This document shows positions 49,120 through 61,302 of a stretch of 64,000 nucleotides of DNA, piece after piece. The stretch lies in NCBI RefSeq assembly GCF_030272615.1, contig NC_081414.1, positions 917,113,509-917,177,508 of the forward strand, in the 5' to 3' direction. This DNA comes from Cryptomeria japonica. Its lineage: Eukaryota; Streptophyta; Pinopsida; Cupressales; Cupressaceae. The number at the start of each line of letters is the position of its first letter. Within the stretch, counting starts at the first letter, position 1. The notes beneath the pieces are model-generated. The model was not told the origin of the DNA and did no database searches. It saw only the letters and a list, made by a program, of their open reading frames with translations. The position numbers were made by a program, and so were the translations under genes.

Positions 49120-50494
49120 TGTTGGCATTTGGCATAACTGACACAAATGCAGGTGATGTAGTTGAAGATGGATCACTACACCGATAAAGGATAGAAGTCT
49201 ATTTGTGATAAAGAGATTGGGATTCTATGAATAGATGACATGATCAATTATTTGTGTTCTCATTGATGGCAATTGATGTCAACTGATGTTCTTGATGTTT
49301 TGTTTTATCATTTAAGTTTTTTGGTTTATCGAAAGACAGGGTTTACTGACAGAGAAATGAAGTCTATGAAATAGGAATTTAACCAATAAAATAGAGATGT
49401 TTTGATTGAATCCAACGATCAGTGATGATTGGTGTTTGAGGTTTGGATGGTGAACTTGTATCATGGAAATGTGTATCTAACCAGAATCTAAACTTGTGAA
49501 GATTACCAGAAGGCGTGTTTCAAATTTTTGATGAAGTTTTGCTAAGATTTTAGTAGGGTTTAAGATTGGTGAAGAAATCATCAAAACAACAATGATTTAT
49601 GTTATGATGGTGATCGACGGCAAGTCTACATGAAGTTGGCAACATGGCACAACCCGCGTGAAAGATTTAATTGTTGTTTTCATGCGATTCAAGGAATAAT
49701 TTCTTGGGAATCAGTGAAATGATTAGTAGAGTGTTTTGAGGATACATATCAGATTTTTGTGATGGGTTACAATCAACCAACGATTGATATTGCATTGTAA
49801 TTTGTTGTAATGATCTGTATAACGATCTATGATGATCTCTTATGATTTGAATTGTAAATTCATGATGTAATTAGGGTTTTGTGGCCGACCTAGTTGAGAT
49901 GGCTATTTACGATTACACAACTGATTTTTATTGTGTCGGTGGTCTTAGAGAATGTGTTAAGGCGTCCAAGTGAAGTGTGAGATATGTCTGAGAGTTGTAG
50001 AGTGTTGTGCATAGTTGGATTTGATTAATCAAACAAAATAGATGTGAGTAACAGATCAATATTTCACTGTTGTCCCTAACAATTGCAGCAGGTTAAATCC
50101 CTTAACCGGGTAGGTCCTAACAGGCCTTAAACACTTACATCCCCTAACAGGGCATCTCTCAAAAGACTGTTAAATCCTCTCACAAGGTTTATCCTGATAG
50201 ATCAGCAAGCTCCTAACCAAGCGTATTGTAATCTCCTAACATGGCATACTTCAAAAGAGTACAAATATTTGTGGGTGCCAACTCCCACCGCAGTTTTTCC
50301 CTATTTGGGTTTCCACCTCAAAAACTTATGGTGTTCATGTGTGGAATATTTTTCATGTGATGTTCTTGTTTATGTTTCATTTCATGCATTATTTCTAAGA
50401 AACCAGTTATGATATTTTATCAAAGTTGCAATTGGTATTAATACTGATTCACCCCCTCCCTCTCAGTATTAATTGGATCCTCATAGGATTAACA
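49120..50494 (+). repeat. 5' LTR of element B
   Basis: 1,375 bp, TGTTGGCATTTGGC to CATAGGATTAACA. Homologous to the LTR of A. Contains the TAAC mini-hairpin run at 50099-50240 (CCC-TTAACC-GGG at 50099-50110, GGTC-CTAACA-GGCC at 50113-50126, CCCCTAACAGGG at 50141-50152) and a perfect 10-bp hairpin TTAATACTGA / TCAGTATTAA at 50438-50472. The next site, TGGTATCAAATT (50497-50508), is a mutated primer-binding site. Confidence 0.88.
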
Positions 50495-50568
50495 ATTGGT
50501 ATCAAATTTTTTGTCCTCTATGTGCAGAAAGCCTAACCACTTGAGGAAAAGATTTTGAGGAAGTCAAT

Positions 50569-52650
50569 ATGATGAAGAAAGAGGGTCCCAAGTTCAACAA
50601 GGATAACTACAAGATCTGGAAAGATAGGATGAAGATCTACATCAAAGATCTTGGTGCATAATATTGGAAGAAAACTGAAACAACATATGTTGCTCCTACT
50701 CCTACTCCCTTCACACCGGATGAACTCAAAGAGCAGCATGATAACATGCAAGCCCTAGAAGCTATTGTAAGTACTTTATCTAATTCATAATATATTGATG
50801 TTCAAGGATTGGAAACTGTAGGTGAGGTTTGGGAATAGTTACAGACAATCTATGGAGGAGATGAGCATGTTCAAAGAGCCAAAGAGGAAATCTTGAGAGG
50901 AAAGTTCAATGACATGAGAATGCTTGAAAGAGAAAATATTGCACAGTATGGTCAGAGAATCAAAGAAGTTGTTGGTGGCATAAAGAGTGCAGGAGGTAAA
51001 ATAGAAGATTATGCTATAGCAAGTAAATTTCTTAGAACTCTTCAACCTCAGTATGCTATAAGAGTATCGGCAATCCAAGAACTTAGATCTATTTCAAAGG
51101 ATAAGGTAAATGTTGATTTATAGATTGGTAAGCCTACAACTTTTGAGTTAAATAGTTTTGACAATAGTGTGACAAAATCTACTGAATCTGCATTTAAAGC
51201 TTCTATTAATGGTTTATCTACTAGAAAAGAAAAAGATATATGTCAAAATCATGAGTGCAGGATAAGTCATGGAAGTAACTGGGGAAATGAAGATAGTGAA
51301 GATCAAGTGATGGAACTTGAGGCACTATTAGCAAAGAGATTTCCAAGAGGCACTGGTAATTATAAAGGAAAGCTACCTTTGAAGTGTTTCTCTTGTAGTA
51401 AAATTGGCCATATTGTTGCTAACTGCCCTACACCGATAAGAAAGATAAGTTTAGAAGATTCAAAGGAAAGGGCAAGAAACATTGTTATGTTGCAGTAGAT
51501 GAAGGTGTAACTAATGAGAAGTCTGAAGATGAAGATGACAATGAAGAAATTGTGTTTGTAGCCATGGAGGAGCTGTCTGATGAAAAGGCACTAGTATCTC
51601 ATACGGAGAATAGTGATGAGTGGATTATAGACAGTGGTTGCTCACACCACATGATCGAAGACAAAAGTAAGTTCAAAACCCTTAATGAATTTGATGGAGG
51701 TGTTGTTAGATTTGGAAATAACTCTCCTTGCATGGTGAAAGATAAAGGTTCAATTTCTGTAAATGGGAAGAGTAATGTATATGATGTATTTTGGGTTGAT
51801 GGTCTTAAGTCTTTTAAGTGTTGGTCAGCTCAATGATAAAGGTTATTTGCTTGAGTTTAAAAGTGGAGTCTGCGGAATTCTGGGAGGTAATGGTGAACTG
51901 ATTGCTATCGAGAAGCAAACTAGAGGTAACTTATTCCATTTGAATAGTAATATTAATAATTATCTAGTTGCAAGAATGGAAGACAGATGGTTGTGGCATA
52001 AAAGATGTTGTCATGTTAATTTTGATAATTTGGTTAAGATAAGCAAGTCAAGTGTTGTAGGAGGATTACCCCAACTTTTCAAACTAGATAGTGTGATATG
52101 CAAAGATTGTCAAATCAGTAAGATGATCTCTATTTCTTTCAAGCACAAGAATTGTATTTATGAGAATGTTTTAGATTTGGTACATACTGATCTCTATGAC
52201 CCTATGAGAACCAAGAGTTATTACGGTGATAGGTATTTCATGATTTTCACCGATGACTATTCTAATATGACATGGGTGACATTTTTGAGAGAGAAATCAG
52301 AAGCATTTAATAAATTTAAATCATTTAAAGCTCTAGTTGAGAAGGAAACCAGTAAGAACTTGAAGTGTTTAAGATCGAAATGACGAGGTGAATTCACATC
52401 TGATGAATTCGTTAAGTATTGTGATGAACATGGTATAAATAGACAGACTTCTTCTCTGAAGACACCACAACATAATGGCATAGCAGAAGGATGAACAGAA
52501 CAATAGTTGAAGCTGCAAGAACCAGGTTATTACAGGGTGATGTATCCAAAAAAAATTGGAGAGAAGTGATCAGTACTGTTGTATACACTTTAAACTAGGT
52601 ACTGGTAAATAGAGGTAACAATAAGACACCTTATGAGCTATGGTATGGAA
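50569..52650 (+). pseudogene. gag-protease-integrase of element B, broken
   Basis: Gag starts MMKKEGPKFNKDNYKIW. A complete zinc knuckle CFSCSKIGHIVANC lies at about 51385-51427. Protease signature WIIDSGCSHHM at about 51622. The GAG-pre-integrase zinc motif (WLWHKRCCHVNFDNL ... CKDCQ) lies at about 51990-52115. Integrase catalytic pieces: a DRYFMIFTDDYSNMTWV block near 52230 and the SSLKTPQHNGIAE block near 52455; the segment between holds a stop where LRSK-stop-RGEF is read. Stops at about 50659, 50788, 50836, 51121, 52381 and others, with frameshifts near 51430 and 51805. Reading ends in NNKTPYELWYG at about 52648, where C begins. Confidence 0.85.
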
Positions 52651-54229
52651 TGATAACTCAATGATGAACAATAAGTACCAAACCGATACTGAGAGGGGGG
52701 GAGGGTGAATCGGTACAGGCAAAAAAACCTTTCCCGAACTGGTTTGACTGCAAACACTACAAATATTTGATAGATAGTAACACCGGTCTAAAACAAAGTG
52801 CAACTGGTAGAGCTAAGAATGTCTGTGACAAGCATTAAGCAGTTAATCACTTAGTTTTCCACTCAACTTACTACTACACTTCCATTTCACCTTTATGCAT
52901 GAATAGGTAATCTATCATCAAAAATAAAATAACAGCTAGCTCAACATGATTTACCTTCACACAGAAAATCACTTAAATCATCACATGAAAAATACTACAC
53001 ATGACACACAGATTTTTCATGTGGAAACCCAACTGGGAAAAACCACGATGGGGATGAATACCCACAAGCTTCTTTTGAACTCTTTAGAAGTTCGCTCTGT
53101 TAGGAGCCTAGTCCAGTTAAAGACTGTTACAACAAGTTTTGCTAGGAACCGATCCTGTCAGAGATCACCCAGTTAAGGGATGGCTAAATACCTGGTTAAG
53201 GGTTAAACCCTATTAGAGGTTACCTTGTTAGAGGATTTCAAGAACTCAATGAGTTTGAGTCACCCTGTTAAAGGATTTACAGCAAGCAGATTAAAGCTGC
53301 CCGGTTAAGGGATTTTCCAATTGTTGAAGTGGTTAAAGATCAATAGGTATTACAATGATCTGATAATAGCACTCAATGCCTAATGCAGATCCGCTTAAGT
53401 ACCTTCCTTCTACACACACTATGTAGGAATCAATCCTCATATCTCATTTGGTTTGGCAAGAATCACGTATCTCTTCACTTAGATACACACACACCATTTT
53501 CCAGCAACCTCAACATGAAACACAACATCAACCTTATAGGAAACAGATAGGTCGATAGCATAAACCCTAAACCCTAAACATTTAGGTTAAACAATTCAAG
53601 CGGTTCAATCCTAGCCATTGAACACTTTGCATTTGAATGCAATGGTCTTGAACAGATCTCGAGACATTCTCCATCGCTCGTTCTCCACCGTTTCATGGAA
53701 GCTATAACCCATCACGCGTTCTCCATTGTTTACAGGGACTTCGCACCTTCCTGAGGTAGATAGGATCAGTCTCATTCATGCAAGATCCTTTACACACACA
53801 AGACTGACATGGCACCATGATCTGATTTTTATTTCAACTCTAACTCATCACATGATGTCATCGGTTGAATCACACAGGCTTGGAACACTTCAACCAGAAA
53901 CCCTTAAGCTAAGACTACCAACCGGTAGTCATACCATGTTAAGTCTTCATAGAGAACATTCCATATATCAATTCACATTTCATCATACCAATTCTCTTGG
54001 ACAAACATACCACTTCACCTATTGCTCAATATACTGGTTTATACCACTATACCGGTTCACTTTGCCAACTGTTTAGCTTCAATATTCATGTTCACTTCTT
54101 TGCACACATATCGGTTCACCACATTGTACCGATTCACATTTCAGCATATTTCCGGTTCACTCTCCAACATATTGACATCAATGACAACATAATATCATCA
54201 TGTCAACAGACTTTGCACAAATGCCATCA
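52651..54229 (-). repeat. 3' LTR of element C
   Basis: 1,579 bp. In plus coordinates it starts TGATAACTCAATGATG and ends ATGCCATCA (the intact end would read CCAACA). Homologous to 58632-60187 and to the solo LTR at 26544. C-rich hairpin at 52687-52715 with a G-U pair; mini-hairpin array at about 53098-53312. Confidence 0.9.
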
Positions 54230-54244
54230 ATCTCCCCCTTTGGC
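54230..54244 (-). promoter_or_regulatory. Polypurine tract of element C
   Basis: On the minus strand GCCAAAGGGGGAGAT abuts the 3' LTR. The partial second copy has the same tract at 60188-60202. Confidence 0.85.
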
Positions 54245-54419
54245 ATTGATGGCAATATACAAAGATCTCTCTTTCTGCATCACATCTTCCCCCCATTGTT
54301 GCAGATATCTTCTCTACTTCACATCTTCTCCCCCTTTAACAACGCCAAAGTGGAGGCACAAGCTATCATGTTCCACCTACATTGCTCCCCCTGAGGAGTA
54401 GCATCCTTCAACACATCAA

Positions 54420-57400
54420 TCCGGAAAAATAAATTTTGGACACTGTAATACCTAACTGATGTGGAGTACATACTTTCAGTTTACCTCTTGAAGGGGCAGC
54501 ACCCCTAGTTCACATCTTAAATAGGTAAATGAAGCCTTTGGTAGAGGCTTGGTGAATATATCTGCTTACTGCTCCTTACTAGAAACATGTTCGAGTACAA
54601 CCTCCTTGTTCTGAACCTTTTCCCTCAATAAATGATACTTGAGCTCAAAGTTCTTGGTTCTAGCATGCAAAACCGGATTCTTGGAAATGTTGATTGCACT
54701 TGTATTGTCACAAAATATGCTTACCGGTTCAAATACAGGAACTTTGAAGCCATTCAATGCATGCTTCATCCAAATAGTCTAGGTATAGTTCATAAAGGCT
54801 GCAACATACTCTACTTCTATTTTAGAATAAGAGATACAACTCTTCTTTTTACTCATCCATGAGACCAGTCTACCACTGAGAAAGAATGCACCACCGGTTG
54901 TGCTCTTCTAGTCATCTACATTACCAGCCCAATCAACATCTGTGAACACTTTCAGGTTGAAATCATTATTGTATGTATACCATAACCCATAGTCAATAGT
55001 TCCCTTCAGATATCTAAGAATCCACTTGACTGCTACCAAGTGGGATTCTCTAGGGCTTTGCTGAAACCTAGCGGTAATACCCACTGCATGTGCAATGTCT
55101 GGTCTACTATGCACTACATAATACAACTTACCAATCATTGATCAGTAGTCCTTCTCATTTACCACCACTGAATCATCTTCTTTTGATAGCTTACAACCGG
55201 TCACCATTGGTGTACCAACCGGTTTACTATCTTCCATGCCAAAGGTCTTCAACACCTCTTTAACATACTTGGACTGAGTAATAAAGATTCCATCTTTCAT
55301 TTGTTGAATCTGTAGTCCAATGAAGAACTTAATCTCCCCTATGAGTGACATTTCAAACTCCTTTTTCATCTCATCAACAAATTCATGACTCATCTGGTCA
55401 TCACCTCCAAAGATGATGTCATCAATAAATACTTCACAGATCAGAATCTGATCTCCTTCTGATGTCAAGTAGATATTTCTATCTTCACTTGTTCTTTCAA
55501 ATCCAATCTTCAGTAGATGTGAGTGCAATCGTTCATGCCATGCTCTAGGTGCCTGCTTTAGTCCATACAGGGCTTTATGTAGCCTACACACCATGTCACT
55601 CTCTTTTGATAGGGCAAACCCATCTGGTTGCTCTATATACACCTCCTCTTCAAGTATTTTGTTTAGGAATGCAGATTTTACATCCATTTGGTATACCTTG
55701 AATCCTTTAAAAGCTGCATATGCAAGAAGCATACGAACTCCTTCCAATCTGGCTACTGGGGCAAAGGTTTCTCCATAGTCTTCTCCTTCTTCTTGAGCAT
55801 ATCCTTTACATACTAGTCTGGATTTGTTCCTTACCATTGTGCCATCCTCATTCTGCTTGTTTCTAAAAACCCATTTGGTACCAATGACATTTTTATGCTC
55901 CGGTCTGGGTACCAAAGACCATGTACCATTCTTCTCTATTAGGTCAAGTTCCTCCTCCATTGCCTTGATCCAGTCTTCATCTTTATGTGCCTCTTTGAAT
56001 GATTTAGGATCAAATTCAGAGATCATACAAGAATTTTCTCTAACCTTTCTTCTTGTAAGGATTCCTGCATCCTTATCTCCTATGATCTACTTTGGATCAT
56101 GATTCAGTTTGACATATCGAGGAATGCTCTTGACTGATTCCTCCTGCCTTTCTTCTTCATCCTCATCTTCATCAGCATCAGTATCTACCGGTGTGGGGAA
56201 ATTATTATTGGTACTTGGCTGATTAGCAACCGGTTCCCAGAAGGTTACTACCAGTTCATTTCTTACTTGCTTACTACCAGTTTCCTCAAGTTTTCCAAAG
56301 TTTTCATCAACTCTAACATTGATGCTTTCAACAATTCTCTGAGTCCTATTGTTGAAATATTTGAGAGCTTTGCTCTTGGTGGAATATCCTAGGAATATTC
56401 CTTCATCACATTTTGCATCGAACTTGCTCTAATGTTTACTCCTCTTGATATAACATTTGCTACCAAACATTCTAAAGTAGCTTACCAATGGTGTCTTACC
56501 GGTCCAATACTCATAAGGAGTCTTATCCTTTCCTTTCTTGATGAGTACCTGATTCATTGTGTATACTGCAGTGCTCACTGCTTCTCTCCAAAAGGTGTGA
56601 GAAACTTTTCCTTGGATCAACATGGTTCTAGCTGCTTCAACCACAATTCGGTTGTTTCTCTCTGCTAAGCCATTCTGTTGTGGAGTCCGGGGGGCAGACA
56701 GTTGCTTCTTGATGTCGTTCTCTTCACAATATTTGTTGAATTCATCTAAGGTGAACTCTCCTCCTTGATCAGTTCTAAGGCATTTGATTCTTCTACCACT
56801 TTCCTTTTCTACCAATGCTCTGAAAGCTTTGAATTTTCCAAAAGCTTCAGACTTATCTTTCAAGAATGTGACCGACATCATTCTTGAGCAATCATCATTC
56901 AGAATCATAAAATACCTATCTCCCTGCACACTCCTAGTTTTCATAGGACCACACAAATCAATATGCGCAAGATCAAGTAAATTGTCTCCTTGAAAGATTT
57001 ACCTTTGAAAGTTGAGGAAGACATTTTCCCCAGTTGACATTCTCTGCATAAAGGATTTTCTGGTTTTCTCAGCATCAGCAATCCTTTGACTGCCTTGGTC
57101 TTACTGGCCCTTGCAATGTTATCAAAGTTTATATGGTAGAGTCTCCTATGCCATATCCAGCTATCATCAAATTTAGCCATAAGACATGTACTTACATTTG
57201 CATCCAGCTGAAATAAGTTACCTTTGGTCTGCTTACTGGTGGCCATCAATTCACCATTCTTTCCTTTGATTTTGCACACTCCATTTTTGGATTCCAGAAT
57301 AAGTCCACTATCATTCAGCTGGCAACACTCAATAGATTGTGTCTGAGACCTTCCACCCAATACACATTGTCAGCACTACTCTTTCCATTTAGAGAGATGG

Positions 57401-58565
57401 ACCCTCTTCCTTTAACCATACATGGTGCATCATTACCAAAACAAACCACACCACCATCATATTCTTCCAAAGATAGAAACTTGCTCTGGTCACCAGTCAT
57501 ATGGTGATAACATCCACTATCAATAATCCACTCATTGGAATTATCAAAGCGGGAGACAAGAGCCTTCTTGTTTGACACATCTTCCTTTACTACAACAAAC
57601 ACAATATCTTCATTCTCTTCATCTTCTGATTCCTCATCTGTGACACCTTCATCAACTACAACAAAACAGTTTCTTCTGTTTCCTCCTTTGAATTTCTTGA
57701 ACCTCTCTAGTTTGTCCTTGTTGTCACCATTAGGATAGTTTATAGCAATATGTCCTATCCGATTACAAGAAAATCATTTCAAAGGGAGCTTACCTCTATA
57801 TTTACCGGTTCCTTTGGGAAGTTTCCTAGCAAAAAGAGCTTCAAAATCCATCAAGATCTCCTCATCATCCACTTCTCTGCTCTATCTTGGTTCACCACTG
57901 GTGCACGCTTCTTTTCCTTTTCTGGATAGTACAATAGAAGCTTTAAAGGTTGATTCAGTCTTTTGAACACTGCCATGAAAACTATTTAGCTCATAGGCTA
58001 TCAATTTTCCAATGATGGAGTCTAGGGATACCTTAGTCTTGTCTATTGATCTCAACTCTTGAATAGAAGCAACCCTTATTGCATAGACTGGTAATAAGGA
58101 TCTCAAAAATTTGCTTACCACAGTGGAATCTTCCATTTTACCACTTGCACTCTTGATATCTCCAACAATAGTTTTGATTCTTATTCCATACTGTTGAATG
58201 GCCTCACCTTCAACCATCCTCATGTCTTCAAACTTCCCTCGAAGGCTTTCTTCCTTATCTTGTTTTACATGCTCATCACCACCATAGATACTCTCAAGAG
58301 TGTCCCATACTTCTTTGGGATTATCTTTATCCTGGACATCAATAAACTCAATGTCAGATAAGTTGTTGATTAGGGCTTCCATGACTTGCGCATTCTCCTG
58401 TATTTCTCTCTTTTGATCATCAGTGAGAGTACCGGTAGGAATAACAAAAGCATTCTCAACATAGCTCCAGTGTTGAGCACCCATGCTTCTGATGTAAATC
58501 TTCATTCTGTCCTTCCATATTTTGAAGTTGTCTCTATTGAACTTTGGACCTTCTCTCTTCATCAT
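54420..58565 (-). pseudogene. gag-pol of element C, nearly complete but broken
   Basis: Gag starts at 58565 (MMKREGPKFNRDNFKIWKD) and ends with one damaged zinc knuckle near 57770. Protease WIIDSGCYHHMTGD near 57500. Integrase zinc motif WIWHRRLYHINFDN ... CRECQ near 57160-57040, then LRTDQGGEF and APRTPQQNGLAERNNR near 56770 and 56680 for the catalytic core. Reverse transcriptase: [20 protein letters not shown] near 55800, MDVKSAFLN near 55680 and FIDDIIFGG near 55420. RNase H: FTDVDWAG near 54930 and IFCDNTSAI near 54700. Stops lie at about 57882, 56429, 56090, 55139, 54906 and 54566, with frameshifts near 57330 and 56950. Related enough to A and B gag to belong to one lineage. Dead copy. 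Confidence 0.9.
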
Positions 58566-58617
58566 TACAATAGGATCCTCAAGCAGTTAAGCTTATAACA
58601 CAGAGGACCTGGAGGAT

Positions 58618-58629
58618 GCTCTGATACCA
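58618..58629 (-). promoter_or_regulatory. Primer-binding site of element C
   Basis: GCTCTGATACCA on the plus strand is the complement of TGGTATCAGAGC; two bases separate it from the LTR. Confidence 0.92.
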
Positions 58630-58631
58630 AT

Positions 58632-60187
58632 TGATAACTCAATGATGAACAATAAGTACCAAACTGGTACTGAGAGGGGGGGGTGAATCAGTACAGACAC
58701 AAAAACCTTTCCTGAACTGGTTTGACTGCAAATACTACAAATGTCTGACAAACAATAACACCAGTCTAAAACAGAGTGCAATCGGTAAAGCTAAGAATGA
58801 GTGTGACAAGCATTAACTGGTTAATCACTTAGCTTTCCACTCAAATTACTACTACACTTCCATTTCACCTTTATGTATAAATAGGTAATCTATCATCAGA
58901 AATAAAATAACAGCTAGCTCAACATGATTTACCTTCAGACACAAATCACTTAAATCATCACATGAAAAATACTACACATGACACACAGATTTTTCACGTG
59001 GAAACCCAACTAGGAAAAATTATGGTGGGGATGAATACCCACAAGCTGCTTTTGAACTCTTTAGAAGTCTGCTCTATTAGGAGCCTAGTCCGGTTAAAGA
59101 CTATTATAACAAGTTCTACTAGGAATCGATCCTATCAGAGATCATCCGGTTAAGGGATGGCTAAATACCTAGTTAAGGGTTAAACCCTATTAGAGGTTAC
59201 CTTGTTAGAGGATTTTAAGAACTCAATGAGTTTGAGTCACCCTGTTAAAGGATTTACAGCAAGCTGATTAAAGCTACCCAGTTAAGGGATTTTCCAACTA
59301 TTGAAGTGGTTAAAGATCAACAGGTATTACAATGATCTGATAATAGCACTCAACGCCTAATGCAAATCCGCTTAAGTACCTTCCTTCTGCACACACACTA
59401 TGCAGGAATTAATCCTCTTATCTCATCTGGTCTGGCAAGAATCACGTATCTCTACACTTGGACACCATTTGCCAGCAACCTCAGCATGAAACACAACATC
59501 GACCTTATAGGAAATAGATAGGTCGGTAGCATAAACCGTAAACACTAAACATTTAGGTTAAACAATTCAATCAGTCCAATCCTGGCCATTGAACACTTTG
59601 CATTTGAATGCAATGGTCTTGAACAGATCTTGAGACATTCTCCATTGCTAATTATCCATCATTTCATGGAAGCTATAACCCATCACGCGTTCTCCACCGT
59701 TTATAGGGACTTCACACATTCCCGAGGTAGATAGGATCAGTCTCCTTCATGCAAGATCCTTTACGCACACAAGACTGACATGGCACCATGATCTAATTTT
59801 TATTTCAACTCTAACTCATCACACGATGTCATCGGTTGAATCACACAAGCTTGGAACACTTCAACCAGAAACCCTTAAGCTAAGAATACTAACCAGTAGT
59901 CATACCATGTTAAGTCTTCATAGAGAACATTCCATATGTCGGTTCACATTTCATCATACCGGTTCTCTTGGACAAACATACCACTTCACCTATTGCTCAA
60001 TATACCGGTTTATACCACTATACCAGTTCACTTTGCCAACTGTTTAGCTTCAATATTCATGTTCACTTCTTTGCACATACATTGTATCGGTTCACATTTC
60101 AGTATATTGTCGGTTCACTCTCCAACATATTGACATCAATGACAACATAATATCATCATGTCAACAGACTCTGCACAAATGCCAACA
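58632..60187 (-). repeat. Shared middle LTR of the C tandem
   Basis: 1,556 bp with intact ends (plus: TGATAACTC ... ATGCCAACA). It serves as the 5' LTR of the full C copy and at the same time lies directly after the polypurine tract of the partial copy to its right. C-rich hairpin GTACTGA / TCAGTAC at 58667-58694; mini-hairpin array at about 59065-59290. Confidence 0.9.
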
Positions 60188-61302
60188 ATCTCCCCCTTTG
60201 GCATTGATGGCAATATACAAAGATCTCTCTTTCTACATCACATCTTCTCCCCATTGTTGCAGATATCTTCTTCACTTCACATCTTCCCCCCCTTTGACAA
60301 AATGCCAAAGTGGAGGCACAAGCTATCATGTTCCACCTATACTGCTCCCCCTGAGGAGTAGCATCCTTCAACACATCAATCCGGAAAAAAAAAAATTGGA
60401 CACTGCAATACCTGACTGATGTGGAGTACATACTTTCGGTTTACCTCTTGAAGGGGCAACACCCCTAGTTCACATCTTAAATAGGTAAATGAAGCCTTTG
60501 GTAGAGGCTTGGTGAGTATATCTGCTAACTGCTCCTTACTGGAAACATGTTCTAGTACAACCTCCTTGTTCTGAACCTTTTCCCTCAATAAATGATACTT
60601 GAGCTCAAAGTGCTTGGTTCTAGCATGCAAAACCGGATTCTTGGAAATGTTGATTGCACTTGTATTGTCACAAAATATGCTTACCAGTTCAGACATAGGA
60701 AATTTGAAGCCATTCAATACATGCTTCATCCAAATAGTCTGGGTACAATTCATAAAGGCTGCAACATACTCCGCTTCCGCTGTAGACTGAGAGATACAAC
60801 TCTGCTTTTTACTCATCCATGAGACCAGTCTACCACTGAGAAAGTATGCACCACCGGTTGTGCTCTTCTGGTCATCTACATTACCAGCCCAATCAACATC
60901 TGTGAACACTTTTAGGTTGAAATCATTATTGTATGTATACCATAACCCATAGTCAATAGTTCCCTTCAGATATCTAAGAATCCACTTGACTGCTACCAAG
61001 TGGGATTCTCTAGGGCTTTGCTGAAACCTAGCAGTAATACCCACTGCATGTGCAATGTCTGATCTACTATGCACCACATAATGCAACTTACCAATCATTG
61101 ATCGGTAATCCTTCTCATTTACCACCGTTGAATCATCTTCTTTTGATAGCTTACAACTGGTCACCATTGGTGTACCAACCGGTTTACTATCTTCCATGCC
61201 AAAGGTCTTCAACACCTCTTTGACATACTTGGACTGAGTAATAAAGATTCCATCTTTCATTTGTTGAATCTACAGTCTAATGAAGAACTTAATCTCCCCT
61301 AT
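60188..61302 (-). pseudogene. Second C copy: RT end and RNase H
   Basis: Open frame 61260-60376 (294 codons) from [20 protein letters not shown] through the end of reverse transcriptase and an undamaged RNase H region: DVDWAGNVDDQKSTTGG, SQSTAEAEYVAAF, FCDNTSAINISKNPVLHART and LADILTKPLPKASF. It is better preserved than the same part of the full C copy. Upstream there is one stop near 61274, and the copy ends abruptly at about 61302, after GEIKFF, against a plus-strand copia fragment. It shares the LTR 58632-60187 with the full copy. Confidence 0.88.

Larger units (their letters stand above)
49120..52650 (+). mobile_element. Copia element B, left part
   Basis: A 5' LTR, primer-binding site, gag, protease and much of integrase, ending where an LTR of element C begins at 52651. 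A plus-strand reverse-transcriptase fragment of matching type resumes at 61303-62096, so B was probably split by C, with loss of the intervening part and of its 3' LTR. Confidence 0.85.
52651..60187 (-). mobile_element. Copia element C, full-length, minus strand
   Basis: 5' LTR 58632-60187, primer-binding site 58618-58629 (complement), gag-pol 58565-54420, polypurine tract 54230-54244 (complement) and 3' LTR 52651-54229. Length 7.5 kb. All copia domains are present in the order gag, protease, integrase, reverse transcriptase, RNase H. It sits inside the integrase of element B. The 5' LTR is also directly joined to the 3' end of a second, partial C copy (60188-61302), so LTRs and internals alternate in tandem. 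Confidence 0.9.

Noticed and set aside
53726..54401. Forward ORFs within the LTRs of C
   Set aside because: They are antisense to the element and repeated in each LTR copy (also 59826-60419); no coding features.
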